Part shown: positions 1 to 9,400 of the stretch, piece after piece
How the letters are laid out: every line of letters begins with the position of its first letter
Numbering within the stretch: position 1 is the stretch's first letter
Assembly (NCBI GenBank): GCA_963169045.1
Contig: CAUJDF010000060.1
Span: 1 to 32,076 of the forward strand
Direction of reading: 5' to 3'
DNA: 32,076 bases
Source: Myxococcota bacterium
Lineage (GTDB): Bacteria; Myxococcota_A; Bradymonadia; UBA7976; UBA1532
Program-made: the position numbers and the translations under genes
The notes under the pieces: generated by a model
Told to the model about the DNA's origin: nothing
Database searches by the model: none
What the model saw: the letters and a program-made list of their open reading frames with translations, nothing else

Positions 1-86
1 GCCTGACACCGTCTGAACGCAGTCACCTCACCGACCCGGACAACGACGTGGCCGTGAGCGCATCTCACCGTGGACGGCGTCCCCAT

Positions 87-101
87 CCTCAGCGGCTGAG
101 G
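87..101. promoter_or_regulatory. Perfect 7-1-7 dyad upstream of the first toxin/antitoxin-like pair
   Basis: CCTCAGC-G-GCTGAGG is a perfect inverted repeat with a one-base centre, about 45 bp before the TATACT element of the downstream pair. It could be an operator for autoregulation or the end of an upstream transcript. No U-tract follows, so I favour neither strongly. The remaining sequence in 1-146 shows no supportable gene. Confidence 0.35.
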
Positions 102-146
102 TCCCCGCCCGGCGGGCGCCGGCGCCGCGCCGCCGCCGCCGGCGTG

Positions 147-152
147 TATACT
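147..152 (+). promoter_or_regulatory. Candidate -10 element TATACT of a leaderless transcript
   Basis: TATACT (five of six matches to TATAAT) stands out in very GC-rich sequence and ends 6 nt before the ATG at 159. Transcription normally begins about 7 nt after the -10 hexamer, so the mRNA would begin at or next to the A of the ATG. No clear -35 box and no Shine-Dalgarno sequence are visible. Confidence 0.5.
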
Positions 153-158
153 CGCGAC

Positions 159-371
159 ATGGACGACGCGGCCGCCCGGCGCCTCCTGCTCGCGTTCGAC
201 ATGTTCGACGCCGGGGTCGCGCTCATGCGTCAGAACCTGCGCCGCCGGCACCCCGACCTCGACGACGAGGCGATCGAGCGCCTCGTCGCGGCCTGGCTCC
301 GGGAGCGCCCCGGCGCCGAGTTCGGCGATTCGGCGGGTCGTCCCTGCGCACTCCGCCGCCCGCCCCGGTGA
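159..371 (+). CDS. Small helical protein, putative antitoxin partner of the AbiEii-like toxin
   Basis: A 70-residue protein. I chose ATG 159 because the TATACT element lies just upstream and the longer frame from 48 reads through low-complexity GC-rich sequence. It is mainly helical and charged (MRQNLRRRHPDLDDEAIERL), with a basic C-terminus, and I recognise no family. Its stop TGA overlaps the GTG start of the next gene as GTGA, so the two are translationally coupled. A small gene placed directly before an AbiEii-type nucleotidyltransferase suggests an antitoxin or an accessory subunit. The role rests on context only. Confidence 0.6.
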   Translation: MDDAAARRLLLAFDMFDAGVALMRQNLRRRHPDLDDEAIERLVAAWLRERPGAEFGDSAGRPCALRRPPR

Positions 372-970
372 ACACGCTCCTCGACGCCATCCGGCGCGCC
401 GGCGGGCATCTGGACGCCCTCGGACGCTCCTGGGCCCTCGTCGGCGGCCTGGCCGTGTCGGTGCGGACCGAGCCCCGTTTCACGCGGGACGTCGACCTCG
501 CCGTCGCGGTCAGCGACGACACGGACGCCGAACATCTCGTCGCCGAGCTGCTGGGACGCGGATACCGACTCCTCTTCACGGTCGAACAGGACGCGGTGGG
601 GCGCCTCGCCACCGTCCGACTCGCGCCGCCGGGTGGCGATGGGCGCGGCGCGGTGCTCGATCTGCTGTTCGCGTCGTCCGGGATCGAGCCCGAGCTGGTC
701 GCGGCCGCCGAGCGGCTGGAGGTCCTGCCCGGGCTCTCGGTCCCGGTGCCGCGCACCGGCCACCTGCTGGCTCTCAAGGTGCTGGCCCGGGACGACGTCA
801 CGAGGCCGCAGGACGTCGCCGACATCCGCGCCCTGCTGGCGGTCGCCGACGACGCCGAGCGGGCGCGGGCGCGCGAGGCGCTCGCGCTCATCTCCGCGCG
901 GGGATATCACCGGCAGAAGGACCTGCTGGCCGAGTGGGCCGTCTTGGCGGGTGGAGCGGACCGTCGGTAG
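368..970 (+). CDS. AbiEii/AbiGii-type nucleotidyltransferase toxin-like protein
   Basis: A 200-residue protein with a nucleotidyltransferase core: GG at residues 26-27, the metal-binding DVD at 41-43 (TRDVDLAV), and a likely third acidic residue near D98. Later comes the family hallmark LALKVLARDD-TRPQDVADI around 134-153, which corresponds to the conserved Lys and Asp of AbiEii-like proteins. Members of this family act as type IV toxins that modify RNA or tRNA; the exact substrate here cannot be seen. The GTG start at 368 overlaps the previous stop by 4 nt (GTGA), giving antitoxin-then-toxin order. It is one of two unrelated-looking AbiEii-type pairs in the window. Confidence 0.82.
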   Translation: MNTLLDAIRRAGGHLDALGRSWALVGGLAVSVRTEPRFTRDVDLAVAVSDDTDAEHLVAELLGRGYRLLFTVEQDAVGRLATVRLAPPGGDGRGAVLDLLFASSGIEPELVAAAERLEVLPGLSVPVPRTGHLLALKVLARDDVTRPQDVADIRALLAVADDAERARAREALALISARGYHRQKDLLAEWAVLAGGADRR

Positions 971-1022
971 CACGCTGTCCGGCGGCCTGGCGGCGCCGGC
1001 TCGCGGCATGGGCGGCGTGGAG

Positions 1023-1045
1023 ACCACCGAGCCGGAGCGGGTGGT
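1023..1045. terminator. Weak hairpin between convergent genes
   Basis: ACCACC (1023-1028) and GGTGGT (1040-1045) form a 6-bp stem with an 11-nt loop, followed by TTTCG. It lies in the 101-bp gap between the toxin-like gene ending at 970 and the minus-strand gene ending at 1072. It may terminate the rightward transcript. Confidence 0.3.
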
Positions 1046-1071
1046 TTCGATCGGAGCGGGGCGCGGGTGGG

Positions 1072-1953
1072 TCAGTCCTGGGGGGCGGGCTCGGCGGCGG
1101 GCGGCGACGCGGGCTGCGCGCCGGCGGCGGGCTGCGACGCGGGCTGCGCGCCGGCGGCGGGCTGCGTCGGGGGCTGCGCGCCGGCGGCGGGCTGCGACGC
1201 GGGCTGCGTCGCGCCCTTCGCCGGGCGCGCGCGCCGCGTGCGGGCCGCGATGGCGACCCGGCGCTGTGTCCGCTCGCTGCGCGACCCGCGGGCGATGGCC
1301 GGGTGCTGGCGGAACACATAGTCGGCGGCCTTCACGATGCGCCGCATCCGCACCTGCAGCAGGCGCATGAGCGCGTCGCGGCGCGCGACGATGGCCGCGG
1401 ACCGGTCGTCGCCGGGCTCGGAGAATGCCGCGACGAGCCGGCGCCCCTCGTCGAGGAGCGCCATGTCGAACGCCGGCAGATCGGCCAGCGCCTCCTGCTC
1501 GTCCGCGGCGACGCGCAGCCACTGGTCGAGGGCGACGATCTGGTCGCTCTCGCCCTTGTGGCGGGCCTGCTCGGCGCGGAGCTTCCCGGCCAGCTCGGCG
1601 AGCTGCGGGTCGTCCACGGCGATCCACTCGATCGCCAGCCGCACCTCGCGGCCGATCACGCGGGCACGCTGGTGCGGGAAGGCCTGGCCGACCTTCGACA
1701 CGGCCACGTGGGCGTCCTGGATCTGGCCGGCGAGGTAGCGCATCTCCTGCCCCAGGCCCGCGGGCAGCTTCGCATCCTTCAGGCCGGGGACGCGCGACTT
1801 CCCCTTGCCGCTCGGCTCGTAGTAGCGGTCGAACCAGGCCGCCAGTTCGAGCGCGTCGGCCACGGTCGCTGGCGGGTTCGCGTTCGGCTGCCGATCGCCG
1901 CGCTGGACCATCAGGACCTCGTTCTCGATGCGATCGCGGATCTCGTCGCTCAT
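1072..1953 (-). CDS. Unrecognised helical protein with a tandem Pro/Ala/Gln tail, sigma-54 promoter upstream
   Basis: A 293-residue protein with no signal peptide, membrane segment or cysteine. I chose the ATG at 1953 because a strong GAGGAGAG-type ribosome site precedes it; the frame continues upstream to 2082 but would swallow the sigma-54 promoter. The first ~230 residues are predicted helical and charged, resembling bundled helices or coiled coils. A basic stretch follows (RRIVKAADYVF then TQRRVAIAARTRRARPAKG). The end is four copies of a 10-residue unit like QPASQPAAGA. The basic stretch plus Ala/Pro-rich tail could suit nucleic-acid binding, but I do not recognise a family. It is convergent with the toxin-like gene and divergent from the kinase gene. 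Confidence 0.78.
   Translation of the reverse strand: MSDEIRDRIENEVLMVQRGDRQPNANPPATVADALELAAWFDRYYEPSGKGKSRVPGLKDAKLPAGLGQEMRYLAGQIQDAHVAVSKVGQAFPHQRARVIGREVRLAIEWIAVDDPQLAELAGKLRAEQARHKGESDQIVALDQWLRVAADEQEALADLPAFDMALLDEGRRLVAAFSEPGDDRSAAIVARRDALMRLLQVRMRRIVKAADYVFRQHPAIARGSRSERTQRRVAIAARTRRARPAKGATQPASQPAAGAQPPTQPAAGAQPASQPAAGAQPASPPAAEPAPQD
1087..1206 (-). repeat. Four tandem 30-bp in-frame repeats (QPxxQPAAGA coding)
   Basis: Four 30-bp units encode QPASQPAAGA, QPPTQPAAGA, QPASQPAAGA and a degenerate QPASPPAAEP at the C-terminus of the 1072-1953 gene. Near-identity at DNA level suggests recent slippage or recombination and likely copy-number variation between strains. Confidence 0.9.
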
Positions 1954-2015
1954 CGTCTCTCTCCTCTGGTTGGGGCCCCTCTCGGAGCCTCGTGTGTGTC
2001 GCGGCGAGACGTATG

Positions 2016-2031
2016 AGCAACGGGTGTGCCA
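2016..2031 (-). promoter_or_regulatory. Sigma-54 (RpoN) -24/-12 promoter
   Basis: On the minus strand the sequence reads TGGCAC-ACCCG-TTGCT, matching the RpoN consensus (TGGCAC, five-base spacer, TTGC) with the invariant GG and GC doublets correctly spaced. Start of transcription is expected near 2005, giving a leader of about 50 nt before the ATG at 1953. Such promoters need an AAA+ enhancer-binding activator; none is encoded in this window. Confidence 0.8.
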
Positions 2032-2086
2032 CGCCCGGATTTCGTGGGTTCCGAGGGGGAGAGCGGCCGGGCGCGTGCCCAAACAA

Positions 2087-2122
2087 CTAGAAATCTCGCG
2101 AGTCGACTAGCGCGATTTCTAG
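2087..2122. promoter_or_regulatory. AT-richer inverted repeat, candidate enhancer (UAS) for the sigma-54 promoter
   Basis: The left arm CTAGAAATCTCGCG (2087-2100) and right arm CGCGATTTCTAG (2111-2122) are inverted copies with one inserted base, around a 10-nt centre holding GTCGAC. The centre lies about 100 bp upstream of the predicted sigma-54 start, where enhancer-binding proteins usually bind. It also sits between two divergent genes and could control the kinase gene. Confidence 0.55.
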
Positions 2123-2131
2123 CCAGATCAC

Positions 2132-2236
2132 GAACGCTGCTCGACCGAGCTTGAACGCTGCCCGACCGAGCTTGAACGCTGCTCGACCGAGCTTGAACGC
2201 AGCTCGCCCGAGCACGAACCCGGCGCGCCCGAAGAC
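2132..2236. repeat. Five tandem 21-bp direct repeats in the divergent intergenic region
   Basis: Units start at 2132, 2153, 2174, 2195 and 2216. The first three begin GAACGCTGCTCG or GAACGCTGCCCG and are almost identical; the last two are progressively degenerate. Twenty-one bp is two helical turns, so every copy faces the same side of the DNA. Together with the dyad and the sigma-54 promoter this fills the 357-bp region 1954-2310, which holds no gene. A protein-binding array is the simplest reading. Confidence 0.85.
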
Positions 2237-2310
2237 GATCCTCTTCGCGCATGTGCCGATGGCGCCCCGACGATGGTACGAATGGGAGCTTCGAGTCCGA
2301 GAGTGGAGCG

Positions 2311-4011
2311 ATGTGGAACGACGAGCTGAAGGCGGGCGAGCGCATCGCGGACCGCTACCGCGTCGAGGGCGTGCTCGGCAGCGGCGGCATGTCGCGCGTG
2401 TACCGCGCCCACGACGAGCGGCTCGATCGCGTCGTCGCGATCAAGGTGCTGCAGGGGGCGCTCGCGGGCCACGCGGCGCGCTTCGAGCGCGAGGCGCGGG
2501 CCGCGGCCGGGCTGCGGCACCCCAGCGTGGTGCGCGTCTACGACTTCGGCGGCCTCGAGGACGGGCGGCACTTCCTCGTCCTCGAGCTGGTCGAGGGACG
2601 CACGCTGCGCGAGGTGCTCGTCGAGCAGGGGCGGATGGGCGCGCGCCGCGCGGTGCACCTGCTGCTGCCCATCGCCGGCGCGCTCGCCGAGGCGCACGCC
2701 GCGGGCATCATCCACCGCGACCTGAAGCCGGAGAACCTGATGTGGCAGCGCTCGCCGGGCCTGCCCGAGTGGCTGCGGCTGCTCGACTTCGGCATCGCGT
2801 CCATGGCGCCGGCGGAGGGCGAGGCCCGGCTGACGCACACCGGCGAGGTCTTCGGCACGCCGGAGTTCATGGCCCCCGAGCAGGCGCTCGGGCGGGCGGT
2901 GTCGCCCGCCACCGACGTGTGGGCGCTCGGTTGCGTCCTGCACACGGTGCTCGCCGGCACGGCGCCGTTCCGCGGGACCAGCGCGCCGGAGATCCTGCTG
3001 AAGATCGTGAAGGACGCGCCGCCGCCGCTCCCCGAGGACGTGCCCGCGCCGTATCGCGAGCTCGTCGCCGCGTGCCTCGCCAAGGAGGCGGCCTCGCGGC
3101 CCGCCGACGGGGCGGCGCTCGTGCGCGTCATGGAGTCGCTCGTCGCGCCGGTGGCGGAGGTGGTCGGAGGCACGCCGCCGACGGCTCCCCGGCGCACGCT
3201 CTTCCCGTCGCTGCGCACGCTGGGGACGCTGCTGCCCGGCGATCCGAAGGCGCGGCGTCCGGCGCTCACCGGCTTCGGCGCAGGCGCGGCGCTCGCCGCG
3301 GGCATCGTCGTGCTCGCGGCGGGGCGCGGCGGTCCGGAGGAGGTGCAGGAGGCGCCCCCCATCGAGTCGCCGCCCGCCGCCGAGGCGCCCCCGTCGGTCG
3401 CGTCGGGGGGCGCGCTCGCACCCGCCGAGAAGCTGCTCGCCGACGGCCAGGCGAAGGCCGCGCTGGCCTGGCTCGAGGCGAACGAGGGCGAGGGCGCGCC
3501 CGCCGATCGCCTGCTGGTCCGCGGGCTCGCGCGCCTCGGCGCCGGCGAGGTGAAGAACGGCGTCGCCGACGTGGCCGCGGCGCTCGCGAGCGAGGCGGGG
3601 CTGGCCGGCGATCCGCGGCTCGTGCCGGCGCTGCTGGCCCAGCTCGACCACCGCGACGCCGAGGGCGCCGTCGCGCTGCTCGCCGGACCGCTCGCGCCCC
3701 ACGCCGGCGCGGCCCTGCTCGAGCGGGCGGGCGGCGGCGGCTACCGGGCGCGCTGGCGCGCCGTCGAGGCGATCGAGAAGGGCGGCGGCGACGCGCGCGC
3801 CGCGAAGCTGGCGGCGCTGCGGCGCGACCTGCGGCTCGACGACTGCGACGCCCGCCGCGCCACCATCCGCAAGCTGGCCCAGCTCGGCGATCCGGCGGCC
3901 ATCCCCGACATCCAGCGCGCCGACCAGCGCCCCTTCCTCGACAACCTCTGCATGGGCGACACCATCCCGGACGCCCTGCGCACGCTCCGCGCCGCGGCCA
4001 AGGGCGGCTGA
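2311..4011 (+). CDS. Hanks-type Ser/Thr protein kinase with a single membrane segment and C-terminal domain
   Basis: A 566-residue eukaryote-like kinase with all key motifs: glycine loop GSGGMSRV (23-30), VAIK lysine K45, helix-C Glu E61, catalytic HRDLKPEN (135-142, Asp137), DFG (159-161) and GTPEFMAPE (182-190). It should be active on Ser/Thr. An Ala/Pro linker leads to one hydrophobic segment near 319-340, then a ~220-residue alpha-helical domain with TPR- or HEAT-like character, probably outside the membrane as a sensor or docking part. The ATG at 2311 begins just before the kinase domain; an in-frame ATG at 2251 would add an unstructured 20 residues. It is divergent from the sigma-54-controlled gene. 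The substrate is unknown. Confidence 0.93.
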   Translation: MWNDELKAGERIADRYRVEGVLGSGGMSRVYRAHDERLDRVVAIKVLQGALAGHAARFEREARAAAGLRHPSVVRVYDFGGLEDGRHFLVLELVEGRTLREVLVEQGRMGARRAVHLLLPIAGALAEAHAAGIIHRDLKPENLMWQRSPGLPEWLRLLDFGIASMAPAEGEARLTHTGEVFGTPEFMAPEQALGRAVSPATDVWALGCVLHTVLAGTAPFRGTSAPEILLKIVKDAPPPLPEDVPAPYRELVAACLAKEAASRPADGAALVRVMESLVAPVAEVVGGTPPTAPRRTLFPSLRTLGTLLPGDPKARRPALTGFGAGAALAAGIVVLAAGRGGPEEVQEAPPIESPPAAEAPPSVASGGALAPAEKLLADGQAKAALAWLEANEGEGAPADRLLVRGLARLGAGEVKNGVADVAAALASEAGLAGDPRLVPALLAQLDHRDAEGAVALLAGPLAPHAGAALLERAGGGGYRARWRAVEAIEKGGGDARAAKLAALRRDLRLDDCDARRATIRKLAQLGDPAAIPDIQRADQRPFLDNLCMGDTIPDALRTLRAAAKGG

Positions 4012-4030
4012 CAGCTCCGACCGGCGCCCC

Positions 4031-4086
4031 CCGGGCCAGCAGGCCCGGCCGCCGAAGCGAGAGCACTCGGCCAGGAGGCCGAGTGC
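4031..4086 (+). terminator. Two successive hairpins after the kinase gene
   Basis: Hairpin one is CCGGGCC-AGCA-GGCCCGG (4031-4048). Hairpin two is a perfect 10-bp stem GCACTCGGCC-AGGA-GGCCGAGTGC (4063-4086). They begin 20 nt after the kinase stop. No U-run follows, as is usual for very GC-rich genomes. The rest of the 244-bp gap contains a possible -10 (TTAGCGT near 4174) but no gene. Confidence 0.6.
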
Positions 4087-4255
4087 GTGTGCCAACCGAT
4101 CCGACCCGATCGCTCGTCCGTATCCACCACGAGCGCACGCTCGGGCGGTCGTTGACGACGCGGCGACCCCTTGTTAGCGTCGCGCGTCCAGCGGGCCGGC
4201 GCCGCCACAGTGGCGGTCGCAGGAAGCTGGGCACCGGGCGCCGGGACGAAGGCGG

Positions 4256-4891
4256 ATGAGTCGCGTGGGCGAAGATGTCCTCACCGAGTACGTGCTCGGG
4301 ACGCTCCCCGAGGCCGAGCGGGTGCGGATCGAGGCGGCGCTGGGGCACGATCGGGCGCTGGCGGCCGAGGTCGCCGCGATCGCCGAGGCGCTCGGCGCGC
4401 TGACCGACGCGCTGCCGCCGGCGGCGCCCGCCCCCGACCGCCGCGCGCTGCTCCTCGGGGCCGCGACGCGGCGCCCGCGCTTCGAGCGCCTGCTCGACCG
4501 CGTCGCGAAGCTCTTCGACCTCGGCCTCGAGGGCGCGCGGCGGCTCCTCGACAGCGTCGACGACCCCGCCGTGTGGTCGCCCAGCGGCCTGCCGCGCGTG
4601 CACTTCCTGCACCTGCAGGGCGGTCCGGCCATCGCCGGGGCCGACGCCGGCATCGTGCGCATCGAGGCGGGGGCGGCCTTCCCGTACCACGGCCACACCG
4701 GCCGCGAGCGCGTGCTCTTCCTGCAGGGCGCCTGCCGCGTCCCCGAGCTCGGCGGCCGCGTCTTGCGCGCGGGCGACGACGACTTCGTCGACGACACGAG
4801 CTTCGCGCACGAGCTGGTGGCCCTGCCGGGGCCCGACGTCCTCTACGCCGCCGTGCTCTTCGGTCAGGTGACGTTCCCCGAGCGGGCGTAG
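4256..4891 (+). CDS. ChrR-like cupin anti-sigma factor without a zinc-finger motif (orphan)
   Basis: A 211-residue protein. The N-terminus (EDVLTEYVLGTLPEAERVRI, 6-25) matches the anti-sigma domain of the ChrR/zinc-finger family. Where that family has its HxxxCxxC zinc ligands, this protein has AALGHDRAL and no cysteine. Residues ~110-205 form a ChrR-type cupin with a probable metal site H145, H147, E151 and H185 (YHGHTGRERVLFLQG). In characterised ChrR the anti-sigma domain holds an ECF sigma factor and the cupin senses oxidative signals such as singlet oxygen. No sigma-factor gene is adjacent, so the partner must be elsewhere. Its end lies 3 nt from the convergent protease gene. Confidence 0.8.
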   Translation: MSRVGEDVLTEYVLGTLPEAERVRIEAALGHDRALAAEVAAIAEALGALTDALPPAAPAPDRRALLLGAATRRPRFERLLDRVAKLFDLGLEGARRLLDSVDDPAVWSPSGLPRVHFLHLQGGPAIAGADAGIVRIEAGAAFPYHGHTGRERVLFLQGACRVPELGGRVLRAGDDDFVDDTSFAHELVALPGPDVLYAAVLFGQVTFPERA

Positions 4892-4894
4892 CGA

Positions 4895-6295
<1,401 letters not shown>

Positions 6296-6380
6296 GGTCG
6301 GGGTTCCTCCTGGGCCTCTCCCTCAGGGATGCCCTGGGGTGGCCCGCCGTTCCGGCGCCCCCGGTCCGACGGGGGGTGGA

Positions 6381-6409
6381 TTCGTGCCCCGCGGGTTTCG
6401 TGGTAGCCT
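6381..6409 (+). promoter_or_regulatory. Candidate promoter of the TPR-STAS-PAS-PP2C operon
   Basis: A weak -35 TTCGTG (6381-6386), a 17-bp spacer and -10 TAGCCT (6404-6409) end 7 nt before the GTG at 6417. As at 147-152, this spacing predicts a leaderless transcript, and no Shine-Dalgarno sequence is seen before the GTG. Confidence 0.4.
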
Positions 6410-6416
6410 CGCGGTC

Positions 6417-9400
6417 GTGCAGGACACCTCTCCGGTACGCACGCTCGAGTCGGTCTCCCTTCCCGACCGGGACGAATGGGCCCGGCTCGCGCGCCAGCTC
6501 GAGCGCCGCGCGCAGGCCCTGCGCGATCCCGCCGCGATCGCGCGCCAGCAGTTCCAGCGCGCCGAGATCTTGCAGCTCGAGCTCGGCGATCCGGCCGGCG
6601 CCCGTGCGGCATACGAGGCGGCGCTCGACGCCTGGCCCGGCCACCTGCCGGCGTTCCTCGCGCTGCGCGACCTGGCGATCCAGCTCGACGACGAGCGGCT
6701 CGGCGAGTCGCTCTTCGAGCGCGCGCTGACGCACTACGCGCGGCCCGGCGTCGACGCGCGCGACGCCGGCGAGATCTTCGGCACGTTCGCCCTGCTGTGG
6801 CTCTTCCGCTGGCGGCACCCCGACCGCGCCGAGGCCGCGCTGGCGGCGGCGGGGGCCGGGCTCGGCGTGGCGCGGGAGCTCGAGCCGCTGCTGCTCGACC
6901 GCGTGCGGCACGTGGGGCGCCTGCGCGAGCGGCTCGAGCGCGCCGACACGCCGGAGCGCCGCGCCGGCATCGCCGCCGACCTCGGCCGCCTGCTCCTCGA
7001 CGAGCTGGACCAGCCCGAGCCCGGCAAGCGCTTCCTCGAGGAGGCCGCGCTTCACGAGCCGTCGGCCCGCTGGCGGCTCGCCGAGGCCGCCGCCCGCGCC
7101 GGCCGCGCCCCGGACCTCGCGCGGCACCTCGAGCTGCTCTCCGAGGCGCTCACGGGGCCGCTCTCGACGGCGCTGCGCTTTCTCGCCGCCGAGCAGTACG
7201 AGTTCGTGCTGAACGCGCCGGCCCGCGCCGCCGCCCTCTACGAGGAGGCCCGCGGCGGCAGTCTGCTGGCGGTCGTGGGCCTCAAGCGCGTGCTCGCCGC
7301 CGTCGTCGACCCGGCGACCGCCCCCGGCGCCCTCGCCGCCCGCCTCGTCGACGAGGCCGACCGCCTCGCCGAGCTCGGCCTCGACCGCGCCCTCGGCACG
7401 CGCGCCGTCGAGCTCTTCGCCACCGCCGGCGAGGTGGCCGCCGCCGAGGCCGCCGCCCGCCAGCTGCTCGAGCGCCACCCCGACGCCCACGGCGCGCGCG
7501 AGGCCCTCGTCCGTCTGCTCTGGCGCGACCGTCGTTGGCCGGAGCTCTCCGCGGCCCTGCGCGAGCCGGCCCCGATCGACCGCGGCCGACGCCTGGCGAT
7601 CGCCGCCGTCCAGGAGCACGGCCTCCACGACGTCGAGGGGGCGCGCCAGGCGCTCGGCGATCCCGGCGCCCTCGCCCGCGGCGGCGGCGCGGAGGGCCTG
7701 CTCGTCCTGCGCACGCTGCAGCGCCTCTACGCGCGCACGCGGCCGACCGACGTCGTCCGCGCCTGGCAGTACGAGGCCGACACGCACGACGGCACCGAGC
7801 GCCGCGCGCACCTCTACCTGCGCATCGGCCGCCACTTCCTCAAGCACACCGTGGAGCAGGAGAAGGGCCTCACCTACCTGTTCTGGGTGCTCGACCACGA
7901 CCCCGAGAACCTGACGGCGCTGCGCCTCATCGAGTTCGTCAGCCGCGCCCGCAACAGCCACCGGCCGCTCATGGAGATCCTGGCGCGCGAGCTGCCGCTG
8001 CTCGACCGCCCGCTCGAGCGTTTCCCGCTCGAGCGCGAGCTGGCGCGGCTGCTCGAGGGGCCGGGCGGCGATCCGCAGCGCGCCGTCGAGCTGTACGAGG
8101 CGGCGCTCGCCGACCAGCCCGGCGATCCGGACACGGTGGCCGACCTCGCGCGCATGTACCAGCAGCTCGGCCGGCCGCAGGACCTCGCCGCCCTGCTCGA
8201 CGGCCTGCTGCGGCGGCCGGTCACCGCGGCGGAGCGCGTGCGCCTGCTCGTGCGGCTCGGGGAGCTGTACGAGGGCGAGAAGGTCCGCGAGCCGCGACGG
8301 GCGCGCCGGCGGTATGCCGAGGCGCTGAACGTGGTGCGCGAGGCGCGCGAGCCGCTGTCCGGCGACATCGCGACGTGGATCGCGCGGGCGGAGGCCGGGC
8401 TCGACCGCCTCGGCGGCCCGCCGCCGGCGACCGAGCGCGCGTTCACCGCACCGCCAGCCCCGCTCGAGGAAGACGGGCCGACGATGGTCGTCGACACGTC
8501 CGCCTTCGACGAGGGCGCGGCGCGCCTGCGCGCGGGCCCCGGCTCGTTCGAGGCGCTGATCGGCGTGCTCGCCGGCCAGGACGACGACGAGGCGCCGTCG
8601 CCGCGCCTCGAGATGGAGCGTACGCCGCCCGGCCGCGTCGAGCGCGGGCGCCTGCCGCCGTTGCCCCGGCCGCCGACGGGCGAGACGGCGCCCCCCGCGG
8701 TCATGCGCGGCGCCAGCGTGCGCGGCGAGGGCCGCCGCACGATGCAGGGCGGATGGAGCCGCGGCGAGCCCGCGCCCCGCCAGCCGCGCAGCGCGCAGGC
8801 CGCTGAAGACGCCGAGGACGAAGAGCCCGCCCCCTCCTCCCCACCGGATCGCGCGCCGTCGGCGCCGTTGCCGGGCGTTTCGCCGGCCGGAAGCGTGGCG
8901 CCGACGTCTCGTCACGCCGTTTCGCCGGACCGGAACGCGCCGACGAGGTCGCGCGACGCCGACGCCCGGAGCCCGGCCCCGGCGGCGCGCGACCGGATCG
9001 ACGCGGACGCGCCGGCGCTCGCGGCGGATGGCGGTGAGGAGAGCGTCCCGTTCGCGCCCTGGACGGACGACGACGAGCCCACGCTGCAGACCGAGCCCGG
9101 CCCCGCGACGCCCGACGAAGAGATCGACGTCGTCTTCGACGAGGAGCCCACCCCGGCCGCGCCCGGCTTCCCTCCGCCGGTCGCCCCGGCGCACGACGCG
9201 CCCGGCTTCCCGGCGGCGGCCCCGGCGGGCGACGTGCTCGGCGCCGAGCGCCAGCGCGCCCGCGACGAGGACCCCGCCCGCGCCGTCGTCGCCCGCAAGC
9301 TGCGCCGCGCCCGCGCCGGCAGCGACTGGCCGGACCTCGGCGACGACGCCGTCGCCGCCGCCGTCCGCGACCTCGAGCAGGCCGCCGACGAGTCCTCGCG

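Noticed and set aside
58-99. Short frame reading AHLTVDGVPILSG then stop, like the end of a protein
   Set aside because: It is closed by a stop just upstream and is only 13 codons long; too little to support a gene or a frameshifted remnant.
230-2086. 618-codon minus-strand frame spanning the first toxin and the sigma-54 gene
   Set aside because: Arg/Pro-rich shadow; the frames at 368-970 (+) and 1072-1953 (-) have recognisable motifs or ribosome sites and proper start signals.
2132-2236. 21-bp repeats read as a heptapeptide-coding gene (LNAARPS-like)
   Set aside because: There is no start signal for that frame and it collides with the kinase gene in another frame. The position beside a sigma-54 promoter favours a regulatory role.
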